From NCBI GenBank assembly GCA_051883695.1, contig JBJEUF010000034.1, positions 1-64,000 on the forward strand: 64,000 nucleotides of DNA, given 5' to 3'. Numbering within the stretch: position 1 is the first letter of the stretch; each line of letters opens with the position of its first letter. Source of the DNA: UBA11524 sp051883695 (GTDB lineage Bacteria > Bacillota > Clostridia > Christensenellales > Aristaeellaceae). Shown in pieces: positions 38,167-46,699 of this stretch. The position numbers and the translations under genes are program-made. The notes beneath the pieces are model-generated. The model was not told where the DNA came from. It was given only the letters and a program-made list of their open reading frames with translations, and made no database searches.

Positions 38167-38292
38167 GAAACCATGCCTCCTTCAAATTCTTTTCAGGTTC
38201 GACCCTATTGTGACCGGGCAAGCGATCTCCAATGCTGGAATTTGCTGCAATCCGGCTGGAAACAATGGCCAGCATCTTTATGAAATCGGGCT

Positions 38293-38320
38293 TTGCAACA
38301 GCGGCTCAGTATGGTATAAT
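38293..38320 (+). promoter_or_regulatory. Promoter of the P1 peptidase gene
   Basis: TTGCAA (38293-38298), a 16-bp spacer and TATAAT (38315-38320) with TGG extended -10, 38 bp before the start. Confidence 0.7.
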
Positions 38321-38357
38321 CCCCAATGACAAGCAAAATATCTGGAGGGATGCCGAT

Positions 38358-39365
38358 ATGCCGCTCAAAATCGGACGTATGCAGCCGGGGCCCCTGAATT
38401 CCATCTGCGATGTGCCGGGCGTACGGGTCGGGCACTGCACCGTTGACAGCGAACGCCACAAGACCGGCGTGACGGTCGTGCTGCCCTGCGATCATGACAT
38501 TTTCCGCGAGAAGCTCGTCGCGGCCAGCCATGTGCTCAACGGCTTTGGAAAAACAGCGGGGCTCATGCAGATCAATGAGCTGGGAACGCTCGAAACGCCG
38601 ATCGCCCTGACAAACACGCTGAATGTCGGCCTCGTGCACGACGCGATGGTCGAGTACATGTGCCGTCAGGCGGAGACGCAGGGCTATGCGATCACCTCGG
38701 TGAATCCGGTTGTCTGCGAGTGCAACGACGCATCGCTCAACGATATCCGCCATCGGGCCGTGGGCGAAAGGGAAGTGTTTGCCGCCATCGGGAACGCGTC
38801 CACCCATTTCGACGAGGGCGACGTGGGCGCGGGCAAGGGCATGACCTGCCATGACCTGAAGGGCGGCATCGGTTCCTCCTCGCGCGTGATGGAGATTGAT
38901 GGGGAGCGCTTCACGCTGGGCGTGCTGGTGCAGACGAATCACGGCTCGCTCTCCGATCTGCGCATCGACGGGCAGCCCATCGGGCAGGACATTGAGCGCC
39001 GCATCCATGAGGACACGCCGGATCAGGGCAGCTGCATCATGATCGTCGCGACGGATCTGCCGGTCACCGCCCGTCAGCTGGGGCGCATCATCCGCCGCTG
39101 CAGCGTCGGCCTGGCCCGCCTGGGCAGCTATATCGGCCACGGCAGCGGCGAGGTGATGGTCGGCTTCAGCACCGCCAACCGCATTCCGGCAAGCGGCGGC
39201 TGCATCAGCCTGCGCTGCATCCATGAATCGCAGATCAACAAGGCGTTCCGGGCCGTCGCCGAGGCCACGGAGGAAGCCGTGCTCCGCTCCATGCTCAGCG
39301 CCGGGCAGGTCACCGGCTACAGCGGCAAGGTGCGCCGAAGCCTCCGCGAGTTCTGGCAGCCGTAA
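38358..39365 (+). CDS. P1-family peptidase (DmpA/BapA-like aminopeptidase)
   Basis: A 335-residue S58/P1-family N-terminal-nucleophile-type peptidase. The N-terminus 'SICDVPGVRVGHCTV' is the family signature. 'GSCIMIVATDLPVTARQLGRI' lies where DmpA is cut autocatalytically between Gly and Ser, so that Ser is the likely nucleophile. 'GSGEVMVGFSTANRI' is near the C-terminus. DmpA cleaves amides and esters of D-Ala and L-amino acids; BapA cleaves beta-Ala peptides. TGGAGGGA is 8 nt before ATG 38358. Its own promoter; it opens a 15-kb plus-strand set of peptide-handling genes. Confidence 0.86.
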   Translation: MPLKIGRMQPGPLNSICDVPGVRVGHCTVDSERHKTGVTVVLPCDHDIFREKLVAASHVLNGFGKTAGLMQINELGTLETPIALTNTLNVGLVHDAMVEYMCRQAETQGYAITSVNPVVCECNDASLNDIRHRAVGEREVFAAIGNASTHFDEGDVGAGKGMTCHDLKGGIGSSSRVMEIDGERFTLGVLVQTNHGSLSDLRIDGQPIGQDIERRIHEDTPDQGSCIMIVATDLPVTARQLGRIIRRCSVGLARLGSYIGHGSGEVMVGFSTANRIPASGGCISLRCIHESQINKAFRAVAEATEEAVLRSMLSAGQVTGYSGKVRRSLREFWQP

Positions 39366-39403
39366 CGGCTCCGTACCGCGTCCCTGTTCTTTTGCTGCAC
39401 TTT

Positions 39404-39433
39404 TTGACATGCGCATCCTTTCTATGGTACAAT
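39404..39433 (+). promoter_or_regulatory. Strong promoter of the transglutaminase-like gene
   Basis: Consensus TTGACA (39404-39409), an 18-bp spacer and TACAAT (39428-39433) with TGG extended -10. Confidence 0.8.
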
Positions 39434-39461
39434 GGAGCATCCTGTTCAGGAGGTCATGCTG

Positions 39462-40835
39462 ATGAAGATTGAGCAATGTGTCAATGCGCTGTCCATGCCG
39501 CTGCCGGAGGATATCCTCAAGCGGAAATGGGCCGGAGATTTGGAAGGAGCGATCCGCGCGATTGATCTGCGTCTGCAAAGGGAGCTGCCCGATATGCTCC
39601 GGGCGCGTCTGGTGTGCGAAAGGGAGCGCATTCGCCGTCTGCCGACCCAGTATCCGTGGAACCGTGAAGAAGCCATCGGGAAGCTGCGCGAGCTGGTGCC
39701 GGGCGTGACCGATGAGGAATTTGACCAATGGGAAGCCGAGGGCCGGATTGATTTCATCTATATCAAAGGCGAGAAACGCTATTTCGTCCGTGCCCACAGA
39801 ACCCTTGCGCGGCTGCCGGAGCTTGTGCGGAAGGCGGGCCGGGAGGTGAAGTCGGGCAACGCATGGCTGGATCCCATGATCGCGGAGCTCAAGGAGAAGG
39901 GCAGCTTGTCAAAACGGATTACGCTGGAAACGAGCGTCAGCGTGGACGAGGCGGCCTTTGTCCCCGGCGAGTATCTGGTGCATCTGCCCTTTCCGGCGGT
40001 CAACGCGCAGCAGAGCGACGTGAGGCTGCTCGCAGGCGACCCAGACGGCATCGGCCCGGAGGACGCACCCGCCCGGACAGCCTGGTGGAAACGCAAGCTG
40101 GATCGCTGGCAGGAATTCGCCTTGAAGTATTCCTACGTGAGCACGATCGTCTACGCCGATCCGCTGGGACAGCCCGCGCCCACGGCGCCGCTGTATCCCA
40201 ATGCCCCGGCTCCCTGCGCGGAGGATCTGTGCGAAAGCGGCGCGTACATCCGCTTTACGCCGTATTTGAAGGAACTGGCTGCGCAGCTTGCAAAAGGCGA
40301 AACGACGGCAGCCGGAAAAGCTTGGCGGTATTACGAGTTTGTGACAACGCAGGTCGAATACAGCTTCATGCGCGACTATTTCCAGATTGACAACCTCGGC
40401 GAGTACTGCGCGGTCAACCTGCGCGGGGACTGCGGGCTGCAGGCGCTGCTGTTCATCCTCCTGTGCAGGATCGGCGGCATCCCGGCGCGATGGCAGAGCG
40501 GTCTGTCGGTCGAGCCGGACTACACGGGCAGCCATGACTGGGCACAGTTCTATCTGGAGGGCTGGGGCTGGCTCTTTGCGGACTGCAGCTACGGCGGCAG
40601 CGCCTTCCGCAACGGCAGCACGGAGCGCCACCGCTTCTTCTTCGGCAACATCGATCCCATGCGGATGGCGGCGAATCGGGCCTATCAGGCGCCGCTTGTC
40701 CCTGAAATGCACGCCCTGCGCGTGGACCCATATGACAATCAGTCCGGCGAAGTGGAGCGTATCGGCGCCAAAGCGCCGTTCACCATGCGTCAGCTCGACG
40801 GCGATGCCCGCCTTGTCGCCATGGAGACGCTTTGA
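39462..40835 (+). CDS. Transglutaminase-like domain protein
   Basis: A 457-residue protein without a signal peptide or membrane helix. The C-terminal half is a transglutaminase-like (papain-fold) domain: the nucleophile Cys in 'NLRGDCGLQALLFILLCRIG', then 'GIPARWQSGL', and the His and Asp in 'GSHDWAQFYLEGWGWLFADC'. The N-terminal half is a helical region plus a domain I do not recognise. Bacterial members are often cysteine peptidases or amidases, so a peptidase role fits the neighbourhood, but the substrate is unknown. AGGAGG is 8 nt before ATG 39462. Confidence 0.8.
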   Translation: MKIEQCVNALSMPLPEDILKRKWAGDLEGAIRAIDLRLQRELPDMLRARLVCERERIRRLPTQYPWNREEAIGKLRELVPGVTDEEFDQWEAEGRIDFIYIKGEKRYFVRAHRTLARLPELVRKAGREVKSGNAWLDPMIAELKEKGSLSKRITLETSVSVDEAAFVPGEYLVHLPFPAVNAQQSDVRLLAGDPDGIGPEDAPARTAWWKRKLDRWQEFALKYSYVSTIVYADPLGQPAPTAPLYPNAPAPCAEDLCESGAYIRFTPYLKELAAQLAKGETTAAGKAWRYYEFVTTQVEYSFMRDYFQIDNLGEYCAVNLRGDCGLQALLFILLCRIGGIPARWQSGLSVEPDYTGSHDWAQFYLEGWGWLFADCSYGGSAFRNGSTERHRFFFGNIDPMRMAANRAYQAPLVPEMHALRVDPYDNQSGEVERIGAKAPFTMRQLDGDARLVAMETL

Positions 40836-40926
40836 CCTGTCCGGAACGTTTTGATGCAGTTTGCTCCGGTACATTCGCGAAATTCTGTCGTTGTTCTGTC
40901 AAAATTGCATTTTCTTTGTATAACAA

Positions 40927-40955
40927 TTGCAATTCGCTGAATTGTGTGCTATGCT
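40927..40955 (+). promoter_or_regulatory. Promoter of the peptide transporter operon
   Basis: TTGCAA (40927-40932), a 17-bp spacer and TATGCT (40950-40955) with TGC extended -10. A second possible promoter, CTGTCA-17-TATAAC, lies just upstream at 40896-40924. The start codon is at 41006. Confidence 0.6.
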
Positions 40956-41005
40956 GTACCTATCGGGAAGGGATTCCTGTAACAATCATTAAGGAGGAAC
41001 CTGTC

Positions 41006-42880
41006 ATGAAGAGAATGCTGGCCATTGTGCTGAGTCTTGCCCTCATGCTGAGCGTCCTTGCTGTCCCTGCGATGGCCGATGAAGAGGTCGTCGCATACCG
41101 GACGCTGTATTCCGGCGAGATCTCCTCTCTGAATTACCTGACCACCGCGACCACCAGTGAGTTCGCCGTGGCTGCCAACGTGATCGACACGCTGGTGGAG
41201 TACAACAAGTACGGTGAGATTCAGCCGTCCCTTGCGATGAGCTGGACGTATGACGCGGAAAGCCTGACCTACACCTTCAAGCTGCGCGAGGACGCCACCT
41301 GGGTGCGCGCGGACGGCACGGTGTACGCCAGCGTGACCGCCAATGACTTCGTGGCTGCCGCCAAGTACATCCTGGATGCGCAGAACGCTTCCTCCACGGC
41401 CAATATCTTCTATTCCGTCATCGCCGGTGCTGAGGAATACTATCTGGGCACCACCACCCCCGAGGAAGGCAAGGAGCCCTATCCGGTGATGGATTTCGAG
41501 ACCGTCGGCGTCAAGGCGCTGGATGACTACACCCTGCAGTACACCCTGGTCGAGCCCGTGCCCTACTTCCTGTCCATGCTGACCTACGTGTGCTTCATGC
41601 CCGTCAACGAGCAGTTCCTGGCTGAAAAGGGTGCCGACTTCGGCGTGGCCAGCAGCAACGAGAACCTGCTGTACTGCGGCGCTTACATCCTGGAGACCTT
41701 TGAGCCCCAGTATATGCGCGTATACGCCAAGAACGTCCACAACTGGGATGCCGACAATGTGTTCATCGAGCGCATCGAGCAGAAGTACAACAAGGAAGCC
41801 AGCACCATTTCCCCCGAAATGCTGCGCCGCGGCGAGGTGGACGATGCTTCCATCACCTCCGCCATCGCTTCCGAATGGCTCAAGAGCGAGGAAACCGCCA
41901 AGCTGATCCGCCCCGTGCGCCAGAGCGGCTTCTACACCTATTTCTGGGCCTTCAACTTCGATCCCCAGTTCGACGCGGAGTACGAGCCCGAAAACTGGAA
42001 GATCGCCGTGAACAACGAGAACTTCCGCAAGTCCCTGTACTACGGTCTGGATCGCGTCAAGTCCAAGCTCGTCATGGAGCCGGACAATCCCGAGTCCATC
42101 CTGTTCAACACCATCACGCCTCCCGAGTTCGTTTCCATTGACGGCGTGGACTATGTCAACATGGGCGCCCTGGCGGACATCACCGCGCTGGAGACCGATA
42201 CCTTCAACGAGGATATGGCGCTGGAGTACATGGATCTGGCCATCGAGGAGCTGACCGCCGCCGGCGCGACCTTCCCGATCAAGATCCTGATGCCCTTCAA
42301 CACCAGCTCCAGCAGCTGGGGCGAGGAATGCCAGGTGGTTGAGCAGCAGCTGGAAGCCCTCTTCGGCACGGATTACATCGACATCATCATCGAGAGCCGT
42401 CCGTCCTCCGGCTTCCTGCGTGACGTCCGCCGCTCCGGCAAGTACGCGCTGATGAAGTGCAACTGGGGCCCCGACTACGCCGATCCCAACACCTATACCG
42501 ATCCCTTCTATGACGGCACCTACAACTGGCCCGAGCTGGCGACCGAGTATCTGGATGCGGAGGGCGTGAGCGAGTACTACAAGCTGGTGGACGCCGCACG
42601 CGCCATCACCGATGATCTGCAGGCCCGTTACGATGCCTATGCGACGGCGGAAGCCTTCCTGATCGAGCATGCCATCGTCATTCCCTACGGCTATGACAAC
42701 GGCGGCTACACCGCCTCCCGCCTGAATCCCTTTGAGTCCCAGTTCGCGCCCTTCGGTATTTCCAACGAGCGCTACAAGGGCCAGACCCTGCTGGATGCTC
42801 CCATGAGCACCGATCAGTACTGGGATGCCTACGAGCTGTGGCTTGAGGAACGCGCAAAGATTGCTGAGGCTGCCGAGTAA
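41006..42880 (+). CDS. Oligopeptide ABC transporter substrate-binding protein (SBP_bac_5)
   Basis: A 624-residue extracytoplasmic solute-binding protein of the OppA/DppA family. The signal peptide 'MLAIVLSLALMLSVLAVPAMA' type sequence ends near residue 23 at AMA/DEE. There is no lipobox cysteine, which is unusual for a Gram-positive binding protein. Family features include 'PSLAMSWTYDAESLTYTFKL' and the central 'NFRKSLYYGLDR' segment. AAGGAGG is 9 nt before the ATG. First gene of the transporter operon; a GC-rich stem-loop without a T-run follows. Confidence 0.92.
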   Translation: MKRMLAIVLSLALMLSVLAVPAMADEEVVAYRTLYSGEISSLNYLTTATTSEFAVAANVIDTLVEYNKYGEIQPSLAMSWTYDAESLTYTFKLREDATWVRADGTVYASVTANDFVAAAKYILDAQNASSTANIFYSVIAGAEEYYLGTTTPEEGKEPYPVMDFETVGVKALDDYTLQYTLVEPVPYFLSMLTYVCFMPVNEQFLAEKGADFGVASSNENLLYCGAYILETFEPQYMRVYAKNVHNWDADNVFIERIEQKYNKEASTISPEMLRRGEVDDASITSAIASEWLKSEETAKLIRPVRQSGFYTYFWAFNFDPQFDAEYEPENWKIAVNNENFRKSLYYGLDRVKSKLVMEPDNPESILFNTITPPEFVSIDGVDYVNMGALADITALETDTFNEDMALEYMDLAIEELTAAGATFPIKILMPFNTSSSSWGEECQVVEQQLEALFGTDYIDIIIESRPSSGFLRDVRRSGKYALMKCNWGPDYADPNTYTDPFYDGTYNWPELATEYLDAEGVSEYYKLVDAARAITDDLQARYDAYATAEAFLIEHAIVIPYGYDNGGYTASRLNPFESQFAPFGISNERYKGQTLLDAPMSTDQYWDAYELWLEERAKIAEAAE

Positions 42881-42903
42881 TCTCCTCGCAGGACATGCAC
42901 GCT

Positions 42904-42933
42904 GCCCGGGCGGCGCAACCGCGCCGTCCGGGC
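42904..42933 (+). other. Intercistronic stem-loop after the binding-protein gene
   Basis: A 13-bp GC-rich stem (42904-42916 with 42921-42933, one wobble) and AACC loop, with no T-run after it. It probably acts as an mRNA-stabilising or attenuating hairpin that keeps binding-protein levels above permease levels. Confidence 0.6.
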
Positions 42934-43050
42934 TATCGGCGTCATTACTGGGTTTCCCTTTGGCCGGTTTTTTCCGGCAGGCCCGGCCGCAAGGATGCGG
43001 TAGGCACCAACACATCGCGGTCGAGTCGCTGCTGAAAAGGTTGTGAATTT

Positions 43051-43992
43051 ATGCTGAAGTATTCCCTGAAGCGATTGGCATCCTCCATCATCACGCTGTG
43101 CATCATTATCACAGTGGTTTTTGTGCTGCTCAGACAGATGCCGATCGAAGGGTATTTTGACAATTTTGATAAGCTTGACGAGGTTCAGATTCAGGACAAG
43201 CTCAATCAGCTGGGTCTGAACAAGCCGATTTTTGAGCAGTTGATTGACTTCTTCAGGGGACTGCTCCACGGCGATCTTGGCAAATCGGCACGCTACAGTG
43301 CCGGCGCCTCCATCTCGGCAATAATTGCGAAAAAGGCGCCGATTTCCATTGCCTTCGGCGTGACCTCCATGGCGCTTTCGCTCCTGATGGGCATTCCGCT
43401 TGGTACGGCCATGGCCCGCAGCAAGGGCAAATTCTGGGATAAGATCGGTACGGTGTATATCGTGTTCATCAACGCCGTTCCGGCTGCGGTGTACTACATT
43501 TTTATACAAATGTACGGCACGGGCCTGATGCACATCGATATGACGTTTAATGCGAACAATCCGCTGACATGGATTCTCCCTGCCTTCTCCATGTCCCTGG
43601 GCAGCACCGCGTCCTATGCGATGTGGCTGCGGCGGTACATGGTGGATGAGATGAACAAGGATTATGTGCGTCTCGCCCGGGCAAAGGGTGTACCTGAAAA
43701 GAAGATCATGATGAAGCACGTATTCCGCAACGCCTTCGTGCCCATGATTCAGTACATCCCCACCTCCCTTTTGTATACAATCAGCGGCTCGATCTATATC
43801 GAGTCCCTGTACGGTATTCCCGGCATGGGCGGTCTGCTGGTGGATGTGATCGGCCGGCAGGACAACCCGATGGTACAGGCCCTTGTGATGATCTACAGCT
43901 GCATCGGCATTGTGGGATTGCTGCTCGGCGATCTGCTGATGGGCCTGATTGATCCCCGCATCAGCTTTGTCAAGAAGGAGGGCGCGCGCTGA
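43051..43992 (+). CDS. Peptide ABC transporter permease (OppB/DppB type)
   Basis: A 313-residue inner-membrane permease with six predicted helices. The N-terminal helix ('LASSIITLCIIITVVFVLL') and the following 'GLNKPIFEQLIDFFRGLLHG' with 'DLGKS' are typical of OppB/DppB. The cytoplasmic EAA loop is in 'MNKDYVRLARAKGVPEKKI'. It pairs with the next gene to form the membrane channel. It overlaps nothing; the stop is 1 nt before the next ATG. Confidence 0.93.
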   Translation: MLKYSLKRLASSIITLCIIITVVFVLLRQMPIEGYFDNFDKLDEVQIQDKLNQLGLNKPIFEQLIDFFRGLLHGDLGKSARYSAGASISAIIAKKAPISIAFGVTSMALSLLMGIPLGTAMARSKGKFWDKIGTVYIVFINAVPAAVYYIFIQMYGTGLMHIDMTFNANNPLTWILPAFSMSLGSTASYAMWLRRYMVDEMNKDYVRLARAKGVPEKKIMMKHVFRNAFVPMIQYIPTSLLYTISGSIYIESLYGIPGMGGLLVDVIGRQDNPMVQALVMIYSCIGIVGLLLGDLLMGLIDPRISFVKKEGAR

Positions 43993-43993
43993 T

Positions 43994-45640
43994 ATGTCCA
44001 GCATCAAAGATATAAAGAGCCGGAAGCTCGAGAATGCGCTCTCCGAGAAGCTCGAAAAGAACCTGGAACAGCCGCAGATCAACGAGGACGAGCTGTTCGT
44101 CCTCGCAGAATACGACAGCGCGGCTGCCGAAAAAGGCGGCTATTCCAACTACTCCTACTGGCAGAGCACCCTTCGCGTATTCCTGAAGAACAAGGTGGCC
44201 GTTTTCCTGCTGTGCGTGCTGGTTGCGTTGCTGCTGTTCACCTTCCTGCAGCCGTATTTGCCCGGTCAGTACCCTGCGCGTACCATCAACAACCATCCGC
44301 AGACCGGTATGCAGCTGCAGAACATGCCGCCCAGCCTGACCACCGTGTATATCAAGGCGCCTGCGGGTACGAAGTTCACAGTCCATGATGGACTCTATGC
44401 TTCCAACGACGTGCTCGTCGCACTTCCCCGGCGTGCCGAGCTGACCGTGCTTGAGTACGGTGAGGAATGGTGCCGGGTGGACTACAAGGGGACTGTCGGC
44501 TATGTGATGAACAACGCCGAATCCAATCTGAGCCTGCCCGAGGATCCGACGGCCGTGCCGTACACCTGCGTCGCCAAGGGAAAGAACCTCAATCTGTACA
44601 GCAAGCCGGTTGAGCTCTATTACGCGGTGGACAACGTACTGACCGGCATCAATGCCAACAGCAGGTTTACCGTTATTGCGTATGGCGAGGAATGGTGCCG
44701 GATCCAGTACGAGGACAGGAAGCTCGGTACACTGGACGGCTACGTCAAGAACAATTTCCAGACGAGCCTGAAGCTGCCTGAGGATCCGACGGCTGTCCCC
44801 TATGAATGCCGCTCCAGCTACAAGATCTACCTCTACTCCGCTCCGGTGGACTATTCCAACAACGGTACCGCACTCTATGCGCCGGTATCCGCATTCACAA
44901 AGAACGAGGACGGTACGCTGACCGCGATCAACGACGTTGATCTCCGCATCCTGCCGACGACCCACGCCTTCTGGTTCGGCACGAACAACACGGGACACGA
45001 CCTGTGGTCGCGCGTCTGGAGCGGCACCCGAACCAGCCTGTTCATCGGCTTCACCGTCGCGATTGTGGAAGCGATTGTGGGCATCCTCGTCGGTGTGCTC
45101 TGGGGCTATGTGCGCCAGCTTGACCGCATCCTGACGGAGGTCTACAACGTCATCGACAACATTCCCAACACCATCATCCTGATTCTGATTTCCTACATCA
45201 TGAAGCCCAGCATGCAGACGCTGATCTTCGCCATGTGCCTGACAGGGTGGCTGGGCATGGCCCGCTTCATCCGGAACCAGATCGTCATCATCCGCGACCG
45301 CGATTACAATCTGGCGTCCCGCTGTCTGGGTACGAACACCTGGCGCATCATCATGAAGAACCTGCTGCCCTACCTGGTGTCCGTTATCATGCTGCGGATG
45401 GCGCTGTCCATCCCCGGCGCCATCGGCAGCGAGGTGTTCATCACCTACATCGGTCTGGGCCTGCCCGTCGATATGCCCTCCCTGGGCAACCTGATCAACA
45501 CCGGCCGTCAGCAGATTCAGTCCGCCGCGCTGCGGTACCAGCTGATTTTCCCGGTCATCGTGCTGTCCATCGTAACCATCTCGTTCTACATCATCGGCAA
45601 TGCCTTCGCGGACGCCGCTGATCCCAAGAACCATGTGTAA
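43994..45640 (+). CDS. Peptide ABC transporter permease (OppC type) with tandem SH3-like insertion
   Basis: A 548-residue permease; OppC/DppC proteins are usually near 300. Cytoplasmic residues 1-66 and helix 1 (about 67-88) are followed by about 200 extra residues predicted outside the membrane, then a normal binding-protein-dependent permease domain (about 335-545) with EAA loop 'DYNLASRCLGTNTWRIIMKN'. The insertion has two repeats about 80 residues apart, sharing 'YGEEWCR' and 'LPEDPTAVPY' (at 181 and 261), with the look of bacterial SH3 domains. A third partial copy may follow ('YKIYLYSAPVDY'). ATG 43994 is right after the oppB stop. Confidence 0.9.
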   Translation: MSSIKDIKSRKLENALSEKLEKNLEQPQINEDELFVLAEYDSAAAEKGGYSNYSYWQSTLRVFLKNKVAVFLLCVLVALLLFTFLQPYLPGQYPARTINNHPQTGMQLQNMPPSLTTVYIKAPAGTKFTVHDGLYASNDVLVALPRRAELTVLEYGEEWCRVDYKGTVGYVMNNAESNLSLPEDPTAVPYTCVAKGKNLNLYSKPVELYYAVDNVLTGINANSRFTVIAYGEEWCRIQYEDRKLGTLDGYVKNNFQTSLKLPEDPTAVPYECRSSYKIYLYSAPVDYSNNGTALYAPVSAFTKNEDGTLTAINDVDLRILPTTHAFWFGTNNTGHDLWSRVWSGTRTSLFIGFTVAIVEAIVGILVGVLWGYVRQLDRILTEVYNVIDNIPNTIILILISYIMKPSMQTLIFAMCLTGWLGMARFIRNQIVIIRDRDYNLASRCLGTNTWRIIMKNLLPYLVSVIMLRMALSIPGAIGSEVFITYIGLGLPVDMPSLGNLINTGRQQIQSAALRYQLIFPVIVLSIVTISFYIIGNAFADAADPKNHV

Positions 45641-45655
45641 GGAGGTTGAGCCGTC

Positions 45656-46699
45656 ATGGAAAGAGAAACCATTCTTTCGGTTCGTGATCTTGATGTGAAG
45701 TTCAACCTTCGAGGCCGCAGCCTGCACGCGATCCGCGGCGTCTCCCTGGACCTCTACAAGGGCGAAAGCCTTGCCATCGTAGGGGAGTCCGGCTCCGGCA
45801 AATCGGTTTTTGTCAAGACCTTCATGGGGCTGCTGGATACCAACGGCTGGATTGACAGCGGTTCCATCCTGTACAACGGCGAGGATCTGACGCAGTATAC
45901 GACGGAAAAGCAGTGGCTGAAGGTTCGCGGCCGGGAGATTGCGATGGTGCTGCAGGATCCCATGACCAGCCTGAATCCGCTGAAAACGATTGGCTCACAG
46001 ATTCTGGAGGCCATTGAGCTGCATCAGAATCTGCGTGGCCAGCAGGCGTATCAGGAGATGCTCAGCATCCTGCGGGATGTGGGCATCGCGGATCCGGAAC
46101 GCCGGGCGAAGCAGTATCCCCATGAGTTCTCCGGCGGTATGCGCCAGCGCGTGGTCATCGCCATTGCGGTGGCTTGCCGTCCCAAGGTGCTGATCTGCGA
46201 TGAGCCGACCACCGCGCTGGACGTGACCATACAGGCACAGATATTGAAGCTCATCCATTCCCTCAAGGACAAGTATTCGCTGACCACCGTTTACATCACC
46301 CACGACCTGGGTGTGGTCGCCAATGTGGCGGATCGCATCGCCGTCATGTACGCGGGCGACATCATCGAAATCGGCCTGTGCGAGGAGGTCTTTTATCAGC
46401 CCAAGCATCCCTATACCTGGGCGCTGCTTTCCAGTCTGCCGCAGATGGGCGTGAAGGGTGAGCCACTGTATTCCATCCACGGCACACCGCCAAACCTGTT
46501 TCAGGAGATCAAGGGCGACGCCTTTGCTCCCCGCAATCCGCAGGCGCTGAAGATTGACTTTGAGAAGCGTCCGCCGTATTTTGATGTGACGCCGACCCAT
46601 AAGGCACGCACCTGGCTGCTGGATCCCCGCGCACCGCACATTGAGCCGCCGGAGGCCGTCCGAAAGCTGGCAACGGAAGGAGTGAAGGGCTATGACTGA
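45656..46699 (+). CDS. Peptide ABC transporter ATPase (OppD/DppD)
   Basis: A 347-residue ATPase. Walker A 'GESGSGKSVFVKTFMGLL', signature 'FSGGMRQRVVIAIAVA', Walker B 'LICDEPTTALDV' and the C-terminal oligopeptide_HPY extension ('YTWALLSSLPQMG'). It drives import with the OppF-type partner. AAGGAGG precedes the ATG, and the stop overlaps the next gene by 8 nt. Confidence 0.95.
   Translation: MERETILSVRDLDVKFNLRGRSLHAIRGVSLDLYKGESLAIVGESGSGKSVFVKTFMGLLDTNGWIDSGSILYNGEDLTQYTTEKQWLKVRGREIAMVLQDPMTSLNPLKTIGSQILEAIELHQNLRGQQAYQEMLSILRDVGIADPERRAKQYPHEFSGGMRQRVVIAIAVACRPKVLICDEPTTALDVTIQAQILKLIHSLKDKYSLTTVYITHDLGVVANVADRIAVMYAGDIIEIGLCEEVFYQPKHPYTWALLSSLPQMGVKGEPLYSIHGTPPNLFQEIKGDAFAPRNPQALKIDFEKRPPYFDVTPTHKARTWLLDPRAPHIEPPEAVRKLATEGVKGYD

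Noticed and set aside
40949..43015. 688-codon minus-strand open frame over the binding-protein gene
   Set aside because: Antisense shadow; Gly/Val/His-rich translation resembles no family and the plus-strand gene has a clear ribosome site and signal peptide.
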